From: Onchidella celtica
Taxonomy: Eukaryota; Mollusca; Gastropoda; Systellommatophora; Onchidiidae
DNA length: 64,000 bases
Reading direction: 5' to 3'
NCBI GenBank assembly: GCA_963931925.1
Contig: OZ007569.1
Location: 41,256,021-41,320,020 of the forward strand
The notes beneath the pieces were generated by a model. The model saw nothing but the letters and a program-made list of their open reading frames with translations, searched no databases and had not been told where the DNA came from. Numbering within the stretch: position 1 is the stretch's first letter; the number at the start of each line of letters is the position of its first letter. The position numbers were made by a program, and so were the translations under genes. This document shows, in pieces, positions 10,174 to 34,509 of the stretch.

Positions 10174-11245
10174 CCTTGCCAGTCAACAATGTGATAACTG
10201 GCCTGTATTTTCAAGAAATAGTCTTGTGGGTTGTCAGTATGATAACTGACCTACAAGAATAGTCTAGTCAGTCAACACTATAATCATTGGCCCAAAATAG
10301 TCTTGTCAGTCAACAGTGTAATCACCAGCTTAGTATTTTCAGTCAACAGCATGACCAGTAGTAGCATAATTATATGTCTTGTCAATCAGCAGTATGACAG
10401 CTAGCCTATATGTCTTGTCGGTCAGCAGTGTGACAGCTAGCCTATAGGGCTATAGTCTTCTCAGACAACAGTATAACAGCTAGCCTATATGTCTTGTCAG
10501 CCAAAGTATGACAACTAGCCGATAGTTTTGTCAGTCAACAGAATGACAACTACCCTATATGTCTTGTTAGTCAAGAGTATGACATTATGACAACCAGCCT
10601 ATACGTCTTGTTAGTCAACAGTATGACAACTAGCCTATATTGTCTTGTTAGTCAACGGTATGATAACTAGCCTATTGTCTTGTTGGTCAGCAGTATGACA
10701 ACTAGCCTATTGTCCTGTTAGTCAACAGTATGATAACTAGCCTATTGTCTTGTTAGTCAACAGTATGACAACTAGCCTATTATCATGTCATTTCAGTCAA
10801 CTGTATGACAATTAGCCTACAGTCAAGTTGATCAGCAGTATGACAACTAGCCTATATGTCTTGTCAGTCAGCAATATAGCAGCTAGCCTATGCGGCTATC
10901 GTCTTGTCAGTCAACAGTATGACAACTAGCATGTCAATGTCAGTCAAAGTATGACAACTAGCCGATAGACATGTTAGTCAACAGCATGGCAGCTCGTCTG
11001 TATGTCTTGTCAGTCAACAGTATGACAAGTAGCCTAGATGTCTTGTTAGACAACAGTATGACAGCTAGTCTGTATGTCTGGTCAGTCAACAGTATGACCA
11101 CTAGCCTGTAAATAAATGTCTTGTTAGTCAACAGTATGACAACTAGCCTATAATTATGTCTTCTCAGCCAGCAGTATGATGACTAGTCAATCCAGTCCCG
11201 CGAGTCAACACTGTCATAGCTGGCCCACAGTCTTGTGAGTGAGCA
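10174..11245 (+). repeat. Minisatellite array, about 27 degenerate units
   Basis: A unit of roughly 36-50 bp containing CAACAGTATGACAACTAG, then CCTATATGTCTTGT and RGTCAG, repeats across ~1.07 kb. Units vary in length and in the linker, and the array is best preserved between about 10600 and 11170. It is not a CRISPR array: the spacer portion repeats too, and the setting is eukaryotic. Neither strand has an ORF through it. Confidence 0.93.
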
Positions 11246-12210
11246 TTAACATTTCCGTTATCAGGTGTTCAAAAGATGGCGCCAGTCGGTCGACACCTGA
11301 CAACAGATTTACAAATTCCACAGGCGACTGGTAACAAAACAAAAATAGGGTCTTACATGAGATCAATACTCCATTAACTACAACAATAAATGTCCAAGGG
11401 CCGAATCTTACAGCGGAGGACAAAAAAGTATTTTGTTTGAAATGTATGCGTGCGGTCTTCTACTTGTCAGTAAGTATAATGAGCGGGGAGGGGAAGCACA
11501 CAAAGGGTCATATCTGTATCCTTGGTGGAATTCGTACGGCGACTTTTTTTTTTTTCAAACTTTGTAGTATCGATCTCGTCTGGGATTTTCATAGGAAGGG
11601 TTGAAAGGTCATTTACTTTGAGCCTCCCCCCCCCCCTCCCCCCTCTCCCGCTTCTGCCGCCCTCATCAGGGCCTCACTTTGTTCCCACTGACGCAGAGCC
11701 AAGAAATCAGCATCAATTATGATAGCGGTGGCTACTGACGATAGTGTTGGCCCAGGAATGAGAATACTGTACTATTTTCCCTATCACTCTCAGTCTCAGA
11801 AAAAATATAGTACAAACTTGGGCCATGCCGCTTGGCAAGGAAACTACTAGAATGTGAATAGCCCTTCAGTGTACTTCTAGCTCAGCTCGAATATTCACAT
11901 ATAAATTGCGCCCCAAAGGAATACACGATCACTACAATTTAGCCAACTTCGGTGCAATCGTCCTTCTATTAGCATCACATTACAAGTATTAGCGCTAGAT
12001 AAGGAACTTCTAAAACGTGATAATTATTAGAACTTTTTCACAGGGCTATTGAGTCCTTATCATCTTTACTGCAATTATGACTATTCTAGGAAACCGGTCA
12101 AGTTAACCGTATCATTGATTTCACCATTATCACTCTTCCTACCATAATCATGCCTAATTTTCCTCCCCACATGACCATTATGACTAAATTTATTTTATAT
12201 AATACCCCGC

Positions 12211-12447
12211 CAGGGGCGTAAACGTGGGTTGATGGCGCCCCGGGGAAAAAAAAAGAAAACAATAACGGCCCTTGAAACTTATACGTGTATTATATTTCCT
12301 GTGTATGTACAGTGTGTATTATATGTAATATTTTTAGATTCCGTCTGAATTCTCATACAAGAATAATGATATATTATATTATGGCCCAAATTTGCCACCC
12401 AGCCATGTGCCACACATGCCCCCCCCCCCACTTTAGTTACGCCACTG
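12211..12447. mobile_element. hAT-type MITE
   Basis: The left end is CAGGGGCGTAAACGTGGG. The right end in reverse complement is CAGTGGCGTAACTAAAGTGGG. The flanking 8-mers TACCCCGC and TATCCTAC match at 5 of 8 positions. The CAGKGGCGTAA terminus is characteristic of hAT elements. The 237-bp interior is noncoding and includes a C11 run. Confidence 0.6.
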
Positions 12448-13914
12448 TATCCTACACCACTACTAACTTTCCGAAATAGCCGCTATTGTAGCATGCGCAT
12501 TGCAAAGTATCAATAGGCGTACTCAGTGCCACTAGTCAAGTTGATCGAGACCCCCTGACAGCAAAATAATGAGCTCTGTGCTTCACCCTGTCAGGACCAT
12601 CAATTTACTGCATGCAAGCACCAGCTCATTTGCGGCCACATTCAAGAAACTGCGTTCCAACCGGTGACAAGCATTGTTCTGTGCCTACACTGATTTGGCG
12701 TTGTCCATTGGCAGGACAGATTACTACTGGAACATGTTTACACGATCCAAGGGCAGAGCTAACCTTTGGGAGATCAGCGGTTCTTTATGTGTAAATAGAA
12801 TGTTGAAACTCTATTTTGCGAAATGTAAAGCGGCTGTAATCAGATTTCAGAGGCACATACCGGTGTAACAAGATGAGATAACGCTACCCTCCAGAGTACT
12901 ACATTATTGATCCGACGGGGCAGAATGAAATACGCCCGTGTGACTGTTCTTGAGAAATACCAAGACCAACCAATAACAATCAACAAACCTCTTCTGCTCT
13001 CGCGTCTAACAGGGACACCACCATACAAAGACCCCCACCACTTTATCTACTCCAAACTTTTTAATGTTTCCTCAATTTTCAGACTGCATGCGTCACTTCA
13101 TGTTTTGTGGGGTTTTTTTCACTTCTTGACCCAAAAGCTGCCTTCCTGATTTTGTATTTTATACCAAAAGATCTATTGTGATAACTGAAAAAGATCTACT
13201 GTAAAAACGCAGAAAATTACTTCACAAATTGTGCCTATCCTCTCCAAGCACCAGATATCTATAACAGTCCTACGTGAACTATACCGCATTAAAAGTACTG
13301 CTAATAAAGAAAAAGTTCGGAGTGACAATTTTGGCCGTGTCGCTAAAATGGGTTACACTTGCACAGTCTATTCCGGAAAACTGCAAGGTTTAGGGTTAGG
13401 ATTTATGTTTGGCTAGCCAGAAACAATAACCTTTTCGTTGGCAGATTAACCTGAGAGTGAGAAACGCTTAAATTGACCAGAAATTGCCCCCCCCCCCCCT
13501 AACAAAAAGGTTAACGAAATATAAAAGCCACAGTAAATCTGGGGGTCGACCAAAGTCAAAATACGGCGAAAAGAAAATGTTATAATAATGAAGCAAAGCC
13601 TCACATAAGAAATAATACAGAAACGACACAACAAAAGTCGAAGGATTTGTCTTCCCCCCTTTGGGTTTTATTATATCGTTTCTGTATTATTTCTTGAGCT
13701 AAGCTTTGCTACAAACAACTTTTTCTTTTTGCCGTTCTTTGGCCCAATTTTAGCAAAAGAGCCTCTTGCGAATACTCTGGCTAGATGGCCCAAGCAGCCT
13801 CTACCAAATAATTTATCCACCGATGTAGTCTGAAAGATATTTTGAAAAGTGCTCGTTTCACTTGATCTTACAGAAAATTTCCACTTCTCCGATTTTCTAA
13901 AGTTATTTTAACTC

Positions 13915-13984
13915 AAAATGGCGGCGGTGCATTGCATGACAGTCTACATCTCAATTTTTTGGTGACGTAATGAAATAAACCAAT
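13915..13984. promoter_or_regulatory. Candidate promoter-like motif cluster
   Basis: Within 70 bp lie AAAATGGCGGC (YY1-like, 13915-13925), TGACGTAA (CRE-like, 13963-13970) and CCAAT (13980-13984). No coding exon could be attached on either side, so this may be a noncoding transcript's promoter, a 5' exon of an unseen gene, or chance. Confidence 0.3.
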
Positions 13985-14671
13985 AGCGAGGTGATCAGTG
14001 AGCCTAGCAAAGAAGTGGAGCCGAGAAATTAATTTATCGAACTATAATTACTACCATAGTGGCTCCCACTGTCTAGGCAACCCCAATGTCTTGTTTACCT
14101 AGAGTTAATGATGGGATTCCAGCGAATAACATCAGGGATTCCATTTCTTCCCTGACTACTGATGCATAAAAACTGATAAATGAAAACTGCCAATATTCGT
14201 AGCAATAATCCAATACAGAACACTCAAATTCGCCTCTATATCACAGTTTGGGAGAATATAATCACTGTTTACGATATTATTACCATAATACACTGCATCA
14301 ATAAAAACCATTATTACTATGTGGTTGAATACAAGCCCAGTTTCGACATGTGCACATTACGGACTCACTTTCATACTATTTGTTTGGTCAAGCAACTACC
14401 TAGATAGGCAGCATGCCTTCACACCTGCCAGTGTGGCATGTCAAAAAATGTAATCTCTTTCATTCCGACTTCGACTTTGTTTTTAACCTGTCTTGACTTA
14501 TCTAGTTTTCAGACGCTTTCCTGTATTGAAAAAACAAAACTGGCTACTATAAAGTGCGCATGCCTGTCTTGCACTGTCTTGTGACACAAAATGTTAATAC
14601 TAAAAGCTAGCTTGAAATTTCATTTTTCTTTTGGACGGTCGAAATTTCTACATATTTATTTATTTTTTGTG

Positions 14672-14776
14672 TTTTGTATTTTGAATACTTCTTTAATCCC
14701 ATTTGGTAAACTTGCCTTGGTGTCATTTCAGTCCAGTTACAACTGGAGCAGACACATCGTCGCCACAGTGCAGCGC
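14672..14776 (-). repeat. Interspersed repeat family B, copy 1
   Basis: On the minus strand it reads GCGCTGCACTGTGGCGACGA, then CTGCTCCAGTTGTAACTGG, then AAGGCAA, and ends in an ATTCAAAATAC tail. Two more copies lie at 52924 and 59352. Conserved core plus a short-repeat tail suggests a SINE or the 3' end of a LINE. It abuts the tRNA-derived SINE at 14806. Confidence 0.75.
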
Positions 14777-14805
14777 TAGTCGGCGGTTGCTTGGTTGTTG
14801 TTTTT

Positions 14806-15108
14806 TGGGGGGGAGGGGGGGTGGTAGGGATAAATTTTATTAAATTTGCCCGGGCAGCGGCCTGTTCGGCCTCCTCTTCTCGATTTCCAACTGCCAAGGT
14901 ATCTTTATAGTGCTCAAAGTGCACACTGGCCCTCCGAGTTCTTCGTCCTTATCCGATAAGACTAGGTGCTCGATCCTACCCACCACGGATCAGAGATAAG
15001 AAAATATGATAAAAAAATCCCCAAATTCCAACATGTCTGCGCCGACCGGGATTCGAACCCGGTACTTTCAGCACAAGAGGTGAGCACCTTGCCTCTAGAC
15101 CACCGTCG
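14806..15108 (-). mobile_element. tRNA-derived SINE, family A, copy 1
   Basis: On the minus strand it begins with a tRNA-like head: an A-box-like TGGTCTAGAGGC, then a perfect B box GGTTCGAATCC (plus-strand 15049-15059). The body includes GGATCGAGCACCTAGTC, a TAAGGACGAAGAA segment and GGCCGCTGCCCGGGC, and ends in a C-rich tail (14807-14826 as G on the plus strand). The same body occurs at 44521-44913 and, without the same head, at 36352-36530. Confidence 0.85.
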
Positions 15109-18100
15109 TATATAATATACTCCAAACTATTTTAACCCATTAAATATTTATTCATTGTGCTGCCACTTTGCGCAACTGCTAGGTTGTTCTCCCCTCTACC
15201 ACGAGGTTACTGGCACAATAGCTCTATCGAGTTGCACAGGTCCAAAAACAGAAGCCGGCTGCGATAAATCTCTGTTTTATGGCAGTATGACTTCAATGAC
15301 AAAACGATTACCGTACCTTTCTTTACTGGGCTTGATGGTCTGATGAAATTCCTCAGTTATTTATTATTCTCATCAAATGATATTACTATTATCATGACCA
15401 TTGTTAAAATTTGTAAAGAATAGGCCTGTACATGTATACCCTGACTTTTAATTTTCGTAATAAATTATGGTCAAGATCTTGCCTAACTCACTTATAATAT
15501 ATTAATTCTATAGTTTTATACATTTTTTTTTTACTTTAAAAGTTTCTCCAAAGTAACATTTCTCTTTCTCATCTTGTATTTTTATAAACAGATAAAAAAA
15601 AATAATCATAAGTTTATTCTGTGACTTGTTGCATTCATGTACTGTTGAAATAAGTGTCATCTCCAACACCCACTCTTCAAGTGATTCACAAGAGGCCAAA
15701 CGCAAGAAACAAATAAAATAAAGACTTCAGCAAGGCAAAAATGTTAGATGAGCTTTGAACAGTAAAGAGATTTTTTATTTTTTCTAGAACACTTGCAAGT
15801 CTGAGCTGTTCATCTTGTAGCAGTGATGTTGAAGATTGTATGCAAAATTCAATAAAACAACAAAATTTACAGAGCGATTATGATGACTGGCGGGGCTGAG
15901 ACAACTGAGAGCCGCTGACCAATCAGATTTAATGCACTTTGTACATCCGTAATCATGTTTAATTCCTTTGCCAATCAGTCCGATACCGATACTGTTTATC
16001 GAACAGCGTGGTCAGGACTAGAATTTTGGGTAAGTTCCAGTAGCAGCACTGGAAACTTTCTTGTGCTGATTTTTTAAACGGCAGATTTTCAGTTCAGTCT
16101 GTGCTTCGTATGCTAGGCCAAAATAACTTTGCAGATTATTATTGGCCACCCAGTCACACTAATCTTTGCCTAAGAGTATTTTTACTGTTATTAAGTGTTA
16201 TGTCACATTCGACGATCAAAAAGTGTATCAAGTATTTTACTGTTATGTCACATTCGACGATCAAAACGTGTATCAGCTTGATACGTTAATAGATCTGAGA
16301 GTGGGTGACCCAGTAAGGAGACAACATGATCCCCTCACAGGACGCATGCTATGGATATTCAGACCAAACAATGAACGGATCGGGCGAGGCCATAGACAGC
16401 CAGCCTGTAGCCATGTAGCCCTACCTAGGCCTACCATAAAGAGCAATAAAACTTTCAGGTCTACTCCTATAGCGCCGCCTGTTCCGATACTGCACACACT
16501 GTTATCAATATTCATAAGTTGCAGACGGTTCGCGCCCGCTATGCACGCTGGGGACAATTTTGAAACGGCAGTTTGGATTGGACGAAAGCGTTTATCGTTT
16601 ACTGCCACTGGTACTTGGCTGGAATCCACCTTTGTCGCTGAATGATCTAACGATCTGTCATAATCGACCTGTCACTGGTGTAACCAATTTGAACATGACA
16701 ACAGGAGTTACGTTAGTCCCACAGTCTGCCCTGTGTAATTTCTGTGTCAGCTAAATTTAAGAAGAAAATCGTTTTGCATAAAGTGTGAACAAAACTTGAA
16801 GATCTTTTAAGTAAGAAAAACGAAGTGGAAGACAGCTACTCTGTATACACGCTTTTACGAAAAAGATTTAGCCTTGCTTCATAACATACATTAATTGTGA
16901 TTTCATTTTACTATTTTTTGTACGCGTTTTCATCGATGTATCAAGATGATGTATATGTAAGGGCAGCGTCCACGATAGTTTGATAGAATATTATACATTG
17001 ATTTTTTAAAAGTTTGGATAAATAAATGCTCACGGTGAGCTGGTGGAGTGAGGGTGGGGTGTTATATATTAATAATAATAATTTTTGGCGTAATTATTAA
17101 CCCACATTGTCTTTGCCTTGAGCAAGGTTGCTTGAAGAACATATACATTTATGAATTTGTTAATACGTGTATTATTTCTTCTAACATGTGTTCGAGGATA
17201 ATATTTTATTCAATTTGTATCAGCAGACAAAGTACCCGAATCCAACATGAGCAGTTCTAGCACTGAATAACGTTGTTAAGACAAACAAGCATAATAAAAT
17301 TAACCCTTGGCTTTACCCGGGATAAACCTGCTTCTGTTCTTTTCTAGTCCACTTTCTCTCTCCCTCACGCTTCAGTCTTTCTTTCACTCTCTCCTTCGAC
17401 GATGACAAAAAGGACCCCTGATAGAATGTCTGCTACTTTGAATGACTCAGTGTTGCTGCTTTGAACGCTGACGAAAGTTGCTGCTGATAAAAGGTGAATA
17501 ACGAAAGCAACGTTCGGCCAAAAGTTAAAAAACAATATCGAACAAAATATTCCTCATTGACCCTTATTATGTGGGGCTTCACTTCGGTCCATTCGGACCC
17601 TATCAGACGTCTAAAATATGTTCATGCCTTCGCAAAATGATCTGGCATTTCGTTGCCTTTTCATAATTAGGGCCTATGTCTTCTGGGCTCTAAGTCTTCG
17701 ACATGACTTACTAAAACACAATAATATAATTTTTTTAAAGATGTTTGTCAAACAAACATATAAAAAGCAAACAAAACTACTCTGTTCCAACAACCAACAA
17801 GCACAACGAAGAAAGAATCTTTAAATACAATGTACTTGACTATCCGTTCCCAAGCAATTACACAGTAAGACTGCAGGTCACTACCCATATCTCTAGTTAG
17901 TCGTGGAGATAACCAAGCTCCTACAGCCCACTTGATTTTTTTATTTATTTATTTATCCCATAATGTTCAGATCAACTAAGGGCAGCAAATCAGGCCCGTA
18001 ACTGTCTGGCCCACATCTGTATTGTCGAGAAAATGCGCACTCAAGCCCCCTCCCCTTTTTTTTTATTTGTAAAAAGGGGGAGAGGGAGGGAGGGTGTACA

Positions 18101-19589
18101 TGTGGCTTACATATATTCAAAGAAGTAAATACACAAACATGGACGATACTGTAATGTGACAAGCCATGAGTAGTCAGCTCATGTTTCGTTCTCTGAGACA
18201 CAACCGTTTTTGCTATTCACTGACCTTTCTGGGGCTCCCAAAGTATGCCTTGAATAATAAAAATGCCCAAAACATAAACATCTATTTGAATGAAAAACCA
18301 GGTTGTCGGCTAATTTCACCTTTTTTAAAAGATATTATGCTAAAGCTCAAACTCATCAGTTGTAAAATTCAAAAATTTGAAATGGCATTACCCCAAAGGA
18401 AGGCAAAGACGAACTTAATGATAAGGCCGCAAGGGAAAGGGGCGGGAGTGAGAGGAATAAGCAGGAACATACAGGCATGCCTCGCACCCTTTTTACATAC
18501 CTTTGCTGTTAACAGTAAACCGGGCCAAAGATTTTACACGTCACACCGGGCGTAGAATGAAAAAAGCATGAGGGATATACGCACTGTGATGCCAAAGAAA
18601 AATGAGAACATAATGACAAAGAGTCTAACCGTTTTGCCTTTCGTAGTTCCCCCCTCCCCCTTTTCATTCTAGCTGACATTTCCAATTTGCTCATTGTGAC
18701 CTTTATCCTCATGTCACAGTGGACCCAGTGTACTGCAAACCCCATAATGAGTTCATACACTTAGATTTAATTAAATGAATACTCCCCTTTTCATCTGATT
18801 TCAGTGCAGCTATACATGCAAGATATTATCAGTGTCTCTGATTGTTTCACAGATGAGAAATTCAGAAAGGATTGATGTGAAGGAGGGTGGGGTGCGACTT
18901 TAGAGGTATTTTAAATATCAGTTGATTACATACAACATGGGGTGGGGAGTGCCTGACCAAGTTTTGTATTCAAGCTGTCATAAAAGTGATAGCAGATGTC
19001 ATAGCCAATGGTTATTCTGCATTAGGCGAAAAAGGACATTCCTGACGCGAGTGTCCTGTTCCAAACAAGTGAATTTGATTGTAAACAAAAACTGAATAGC
19101 TGAATTTGTTATCACCATAATGGTAAAAATATGTTTCTTCAGTTTAGGACATTATCTTCCTTCTTCGTTAAGAGTGGGGTGAAAGAGAAGATATCAAATC
19201 TTTATGTACAATGGTGTTTATTCTTGCTTAATCAGACAATGAAGTACTGTGTTGCTGCATTCCGCTCTCATTTCCTTCATACATTCTCAACACAGAGGAA
19301 GACCTGGTGCAGGCGGGTGTCGGTCTGAGGTCACCTGTCTGTGATGGTGCACCGACAGCACCGTTTGCTCCATTGCTGTTGACCCCGTCTTTGGTTATTG
19401 CCCCACATACGAAGTACGGTTATCAGTCACAACAACATCGCAGCCCCAATGTGATATCTGACCATTTATTAATCGCATTACGATCTTCATTAATTTGCAA
19501 AGAAGGAGATAGCAACAATAAACTTCCCTCGCCCGCCACCGCGTTTCGTGAACAATTTGTGAGTAAACGGACCTATGTCGCATTGCAGA
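15109..19589. other. Noncoding region upstream of calmodulin
   Basis: No gene recognised. A 36-bp direct duplication containing TTATGTCACATTCGACGATC occurs at about 16194 and 16240 and inflates a 159-codon frame that shows no family resemblance. An ATTT microsatellite lies at 17938-17956. Confidence 0.5.
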
Positions 19590-19959
19590 TCCCAACGAAC
19601 CAATCGCGTTCTCCGTTACAAATCAGTAACGCTAGAAACATTTGGCGCGGAAGCTGTGTAGTCAAGAGACCGGTGTGTGAAGTGATGCTAATTTCAGAAG
19701 AAGTAGTTCGAAGGATACTGTTTATTTCGCCTTTGAATTTCACTGCGAGTGGATTACATGCTTGCACGTTGAATGAAAACCTGTTTCGTGATTAGAATTG
19801 GATAGTCAAACCTGTAGATGTTCTGGTAAGCGAGTGATTATTCAGCGCAAGAATTTTTTGAGGCGCCAAAGAGAAATTTTCACGGATACGGAAGTGATTG
19901 TTGACTCATCGCACGAGACGTAAGGATTACTATTGTCCCGAACCCGGCTTCAATCCAAA
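19590..19959 (+). promoter_or_regulatory. CALM: Calmodulin promoter and 5' UTR region
   Basis: This is the sequence immediately before the initiator ATG. It contains CCAAT (19600-19604), two E2F-like sites (TTTGGCGC at 19641-19648 and its inverse at 19862-19870), an ETS-like ACGGAAGTG (19888-19896) and an AP-1-like TGACTCA (19902-19908). No clear TATA box was picked out. The cap site cannot be placed; the motifs are observed, their use is inferred. Confidence 0.5.
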
Positions 19960-31360
<11,401 letters not shown>

Positions 31361-33180
31361 TGATTTGAATGGTGTATGCTAGCTATCTCCATCCTCATTG
31401 TTTTCTACCACCGTCATCTGCACATTATGCGAACAAAAGAGCTCAAAACAACTGCTCCATCTGATGATCTGGACATCGTTGCAGCATGCCGGACTGTGAA
31501 TGAACTGAAAGTGAAATGATACTGTCGTCATTCATTCTTATGACCTAATGTGTGACCTGGATGAGTGCAATTGCTGTATGTGTAACTGAGTGATGCAATC
31601 ATGACATCATACTCTGTCTGCTGATATTTATACATTATAAATGTCAAGTGTGGTATGGCTGGCATACATGGGTCACATTACAAGTTTTTTTGTTGTTTTT
31701 TTTCTCTCACATAGGCCAGCATAGCCATTGTTTTTGTTCTTTTTGCATATTTTTTATCTAAGATCTAAAACATTTATTTTCTTATTCTCTGTGGTTTTGT
31801 TTCTCTCTTACTAAAGTGTTGTTACACTTGTTTCTTAAGTGCTTGCGCCTTTGGTAAAATGCCACATCTGGTCAAACATGAACTACACATTTGTGGGGTT
31901 AAAATCTAAATTTGTCCTGGACGTGACAAGATTAAATGTTATTGATTGTGATGGGTCTTGTGTGGTGTGTGTTGGCAAAATATTTCTTGAGTGGACTTTC
32001 TATGTGAGATTTCATTCATATTCTTTCCTTCTCAGAATTATGTGGCACATTGCAATGACACAAAGTGATTTTGTGTGTGATCTTTAGGGCTTGGACATTT
32101 CAGTTTTTTTTTGTTTTTGTTTTTTTGTGTTACATAAAAAGCTTGAATACTTCAATCACACCACAAATTTGCTTGAGGCACATCACATGTAAGATGAAGA
32201 GTGCATTCAGAATCCCATTGTGGTGATTACCCTAAGCTTCATTATAATTCACGTTGAAGAATTTGTTCCTTCCTTTTTATTTTTTTTTCCAAAGTTATTA
32301 ATTGTATGTTGTTTTGGGACCATTACATAATAGCTATAGACAAGTCTCCGAGCAGGTTAGAACTTCTTTCATTTGATCTCTGGACTCCGATAAAAAGCCT
32401 GCTTCCAGTGGAGTTTTTTTATAAGTCCAGGGGTTCAGCTCTGCTTTCTAGTGTCTTCATAGCTTGTGTAATGCTGACAGTGTAGTAGAATCCAGTAGAT
32501 GGAAAGATATTTTCTTCTTGATCTTTTAATCATTACAAAATTTTCATGTTTTTCGCTCAGCAAAGCATTTCCATTTAAAGGGAACTCATTCCTTAATTGC
32601 TTGACACAATAATTTTTACATGAAAATGGCATTATTTCTTGCCTTTACTGGCTGTTTTTCCCAAATAAGATAACACTTGATCTGCTACTTTGCTACTTTC
32701 TCTCCTAGTCCAAGGCTAATACCTTTCCTCCCTTACTGCACTCACTAGTCCTTTTATTATTATTTTTTAAAATCGTAATGTTTGTCTTCTTAAAACAAAC
32801 AACTTTGTAGATGAACAATAAAAATGTTATTGCTCTACAGTCATGCCCTTTTTGTTTTTTACTCTGTACTGGATGAATGACATTTTTGTTGTTGATTATT
32901 GCACATATTCTAGAAAGGTGGAGGAGTTGGATTGGAAGTGAGATCCCAGCAATCTTAGCACTGGTAAAAGATTTGAAGTACAATGGAGGGTGGAAATTTA
33001 AACACTACAACATTGTGGAACAGCTGTGCATGCTAGAAGTAGGTAGTTCAAACTGCCCCGCTGAAGGGGCGAAATCCCGTTTTGGCATAATTTTAGGCCA
33101 GCATTACAAGGATATTACTGCTGTGAGGTAATGTAAAACGGCGTGTATCCTACATCAAAATAAAGTTCAAGTCTTCCTCT
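31361..33180 (+). other. CALM: Calmodulin 3' UTR and downstream sequence
   Basis: No coding feature. AATAAA hexamers at about 32817 and 33159 are candidate polyadenylation signals, which would give a long 3' UTR of about 1.5-1.8 kb. The true cleavage site is unknown. An 84-codon frame at 32877-33131 overlaps this stretch without recognisable motifs. Confidence 0.4.
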
Positions 33181-34509
33181 GTCAAAGTATATTATCTTTT
33201 GTATTGTTTAAGGTGTGTAGCTGTGTGTTTTTATGGCTTGAATAAGACACAGTCTTGGTGTTTTCTCCCTGAGCTGCACATACCAATTTGACCCCCTCAT
33301 AACAAAGGACCGGGGCGCATCGCACCGATGTAGCGCACGTTTTTGAAAATAACTCACACAGAAAGCCAGATAAATGAGGTTTAATTAAATGTATTTTTCA
33401 TCCTATTTTAAGTAGAAATACCTTCAAAAATCATTTGTTGAAAAGTTTGTTGATCGAGAAACTGGCAGAAACTTTAATTTTTAATAGATCAGGATCAAAA
33501 TTATACGCAAATGAACCTCAGCCTTTGTATTTTCAGGGTGTGCCAAAATTAGACTTGGGGCATGTTTCGGCGCCTTTATAGACCCACCCAATGCTTAATT
33601 TCATCACCTTTTTCTGATACTCAGTGCTAAGTCAATGGCGACGCGGTTGACCTAATTTTCAATTTAAAAAAAATAATAAAAACGTTATTTTGTCTCCCTT
33701 GTACTTGTAAGAGTTCACACAAAATTGACGTCGGATGACGTTTGATGATTAAAAAACGTGAAATGAGATGCTTGTACTACATGCATATTTGTACCCATCG
33801 AAAAAAATTGAGCGTAATGTACACCCCCTTGACTTGGAAACATAATTTTTAATGCTGTGACTCAATAAACAGTCATTTTATGGGCGGTCAAAGTTGCAAA
33901 AGGTAGCAAATTCGAGATGTTTTTTCACTTTCAGAAAATGGCAAACGACAGTTACAGTGTACTGTAAATACATTATATGTAAATGTACATATAATGTATT
34001 TACAGTAAATTATTATTACATGTACATAATTTATGGGACAAAACACTAGGTAGTACATGTAGATGCTGCAATACTACACACACTGATTCACCACGGATCA
34101 TTAGTTACAGTCCTTGCTACATGCAAAATAATTGGCCAGTTTGTCTGTTCATGCTACTATTCTACTAATTTAGGTCACAGATTTATGCCAAAGACTAAAG
34201 GGAACTTGTGGGGCACCAAGAAACTTCAAAGCCAAATCTTATTTCCTACTATTGTACTAGGCAAAATTTGCCAGTTTTAGAGGACCATTTCTACACTGAA
34301 TGCTCTCTCTCTCACACCTACACACATAGAAGAAAGAAAACTAGACCCTTGAGTTATTGGGTGTATCAGTTAATAGTGCTACATGACGCACAAAAACGGC
34401 AGGAGAAGAAATAATGATCTAAGCAGGCGAGTGTGTGGTCCAGGGGAGGTAATCCAGGAAAAACGAGAACACATCGGCCATCTAGAGTTACATGCTCTTC
34501 TTAAATCGT
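33181..34509. other. Intergenic, unrecognised apart from a hairpin
   Basis: No gene recognised. The CpG-containing stretch around 33300-33350 (GGGGCGCATCGCACC) looks unlike its AT-rich surroundings but matches nothing I know. A perfect hairpin lies at 33960-34007. Confidence 0.4.
33960..34007. repeat. Perfect 22-bp inverted repeat (hairpin)
   Basis: The left arm 33960-33981 and right arm 33986-34007 are exact reverse complements around a 4-base loop AATG. The stem is AT-rich (contains AAATACATTATATG). It could be a tiny palindromic element, a cruciform-prone site or an RNA hairpin. The flanks do not extend the stem, which argues against a typical microRNA precursor. Confidence 0.9.

Larger units (their letters stand above)
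11246..14671. other. Noncoding region
   Basis: No gene supported. Contains C runs at 11626-11636 and 13487-13499, a hAT-type MITE (12211-12447) and a cluster of promoter-like motifs (13915-13984). Frames of 60-80 codons here have no recognisable motif. Confidence 0.5.

Noticed and set aside
10174..11245. CRISPR-like array
   Set aside because: Spacers are themselves repeated and variable in length, units are degenerate and the genome is eukaryotic; it is a minisatellite.
15041..15108. A tRNA gene on the minus strand (perfect B box)
   Set aside because: It is joined to a SINE body found again at 44521 with the same tRNA-like head, and the acceptor stem does not close as in a functional tRNA.
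16166..16645. 159-codon frame with an internal repeat
   Set aside because: The repeat is a 36-bp DNA duplication; the remainder matches nothing, an antisense frame of 118 codons also exists, and no splice context is evident.
19307..19795. 162-codon frame just before calmodulin
   Set aside because: It covers the presumed promoter with E2F and CCAAT-like sites, has no domain and looks accidental in a GC-richer stretch.
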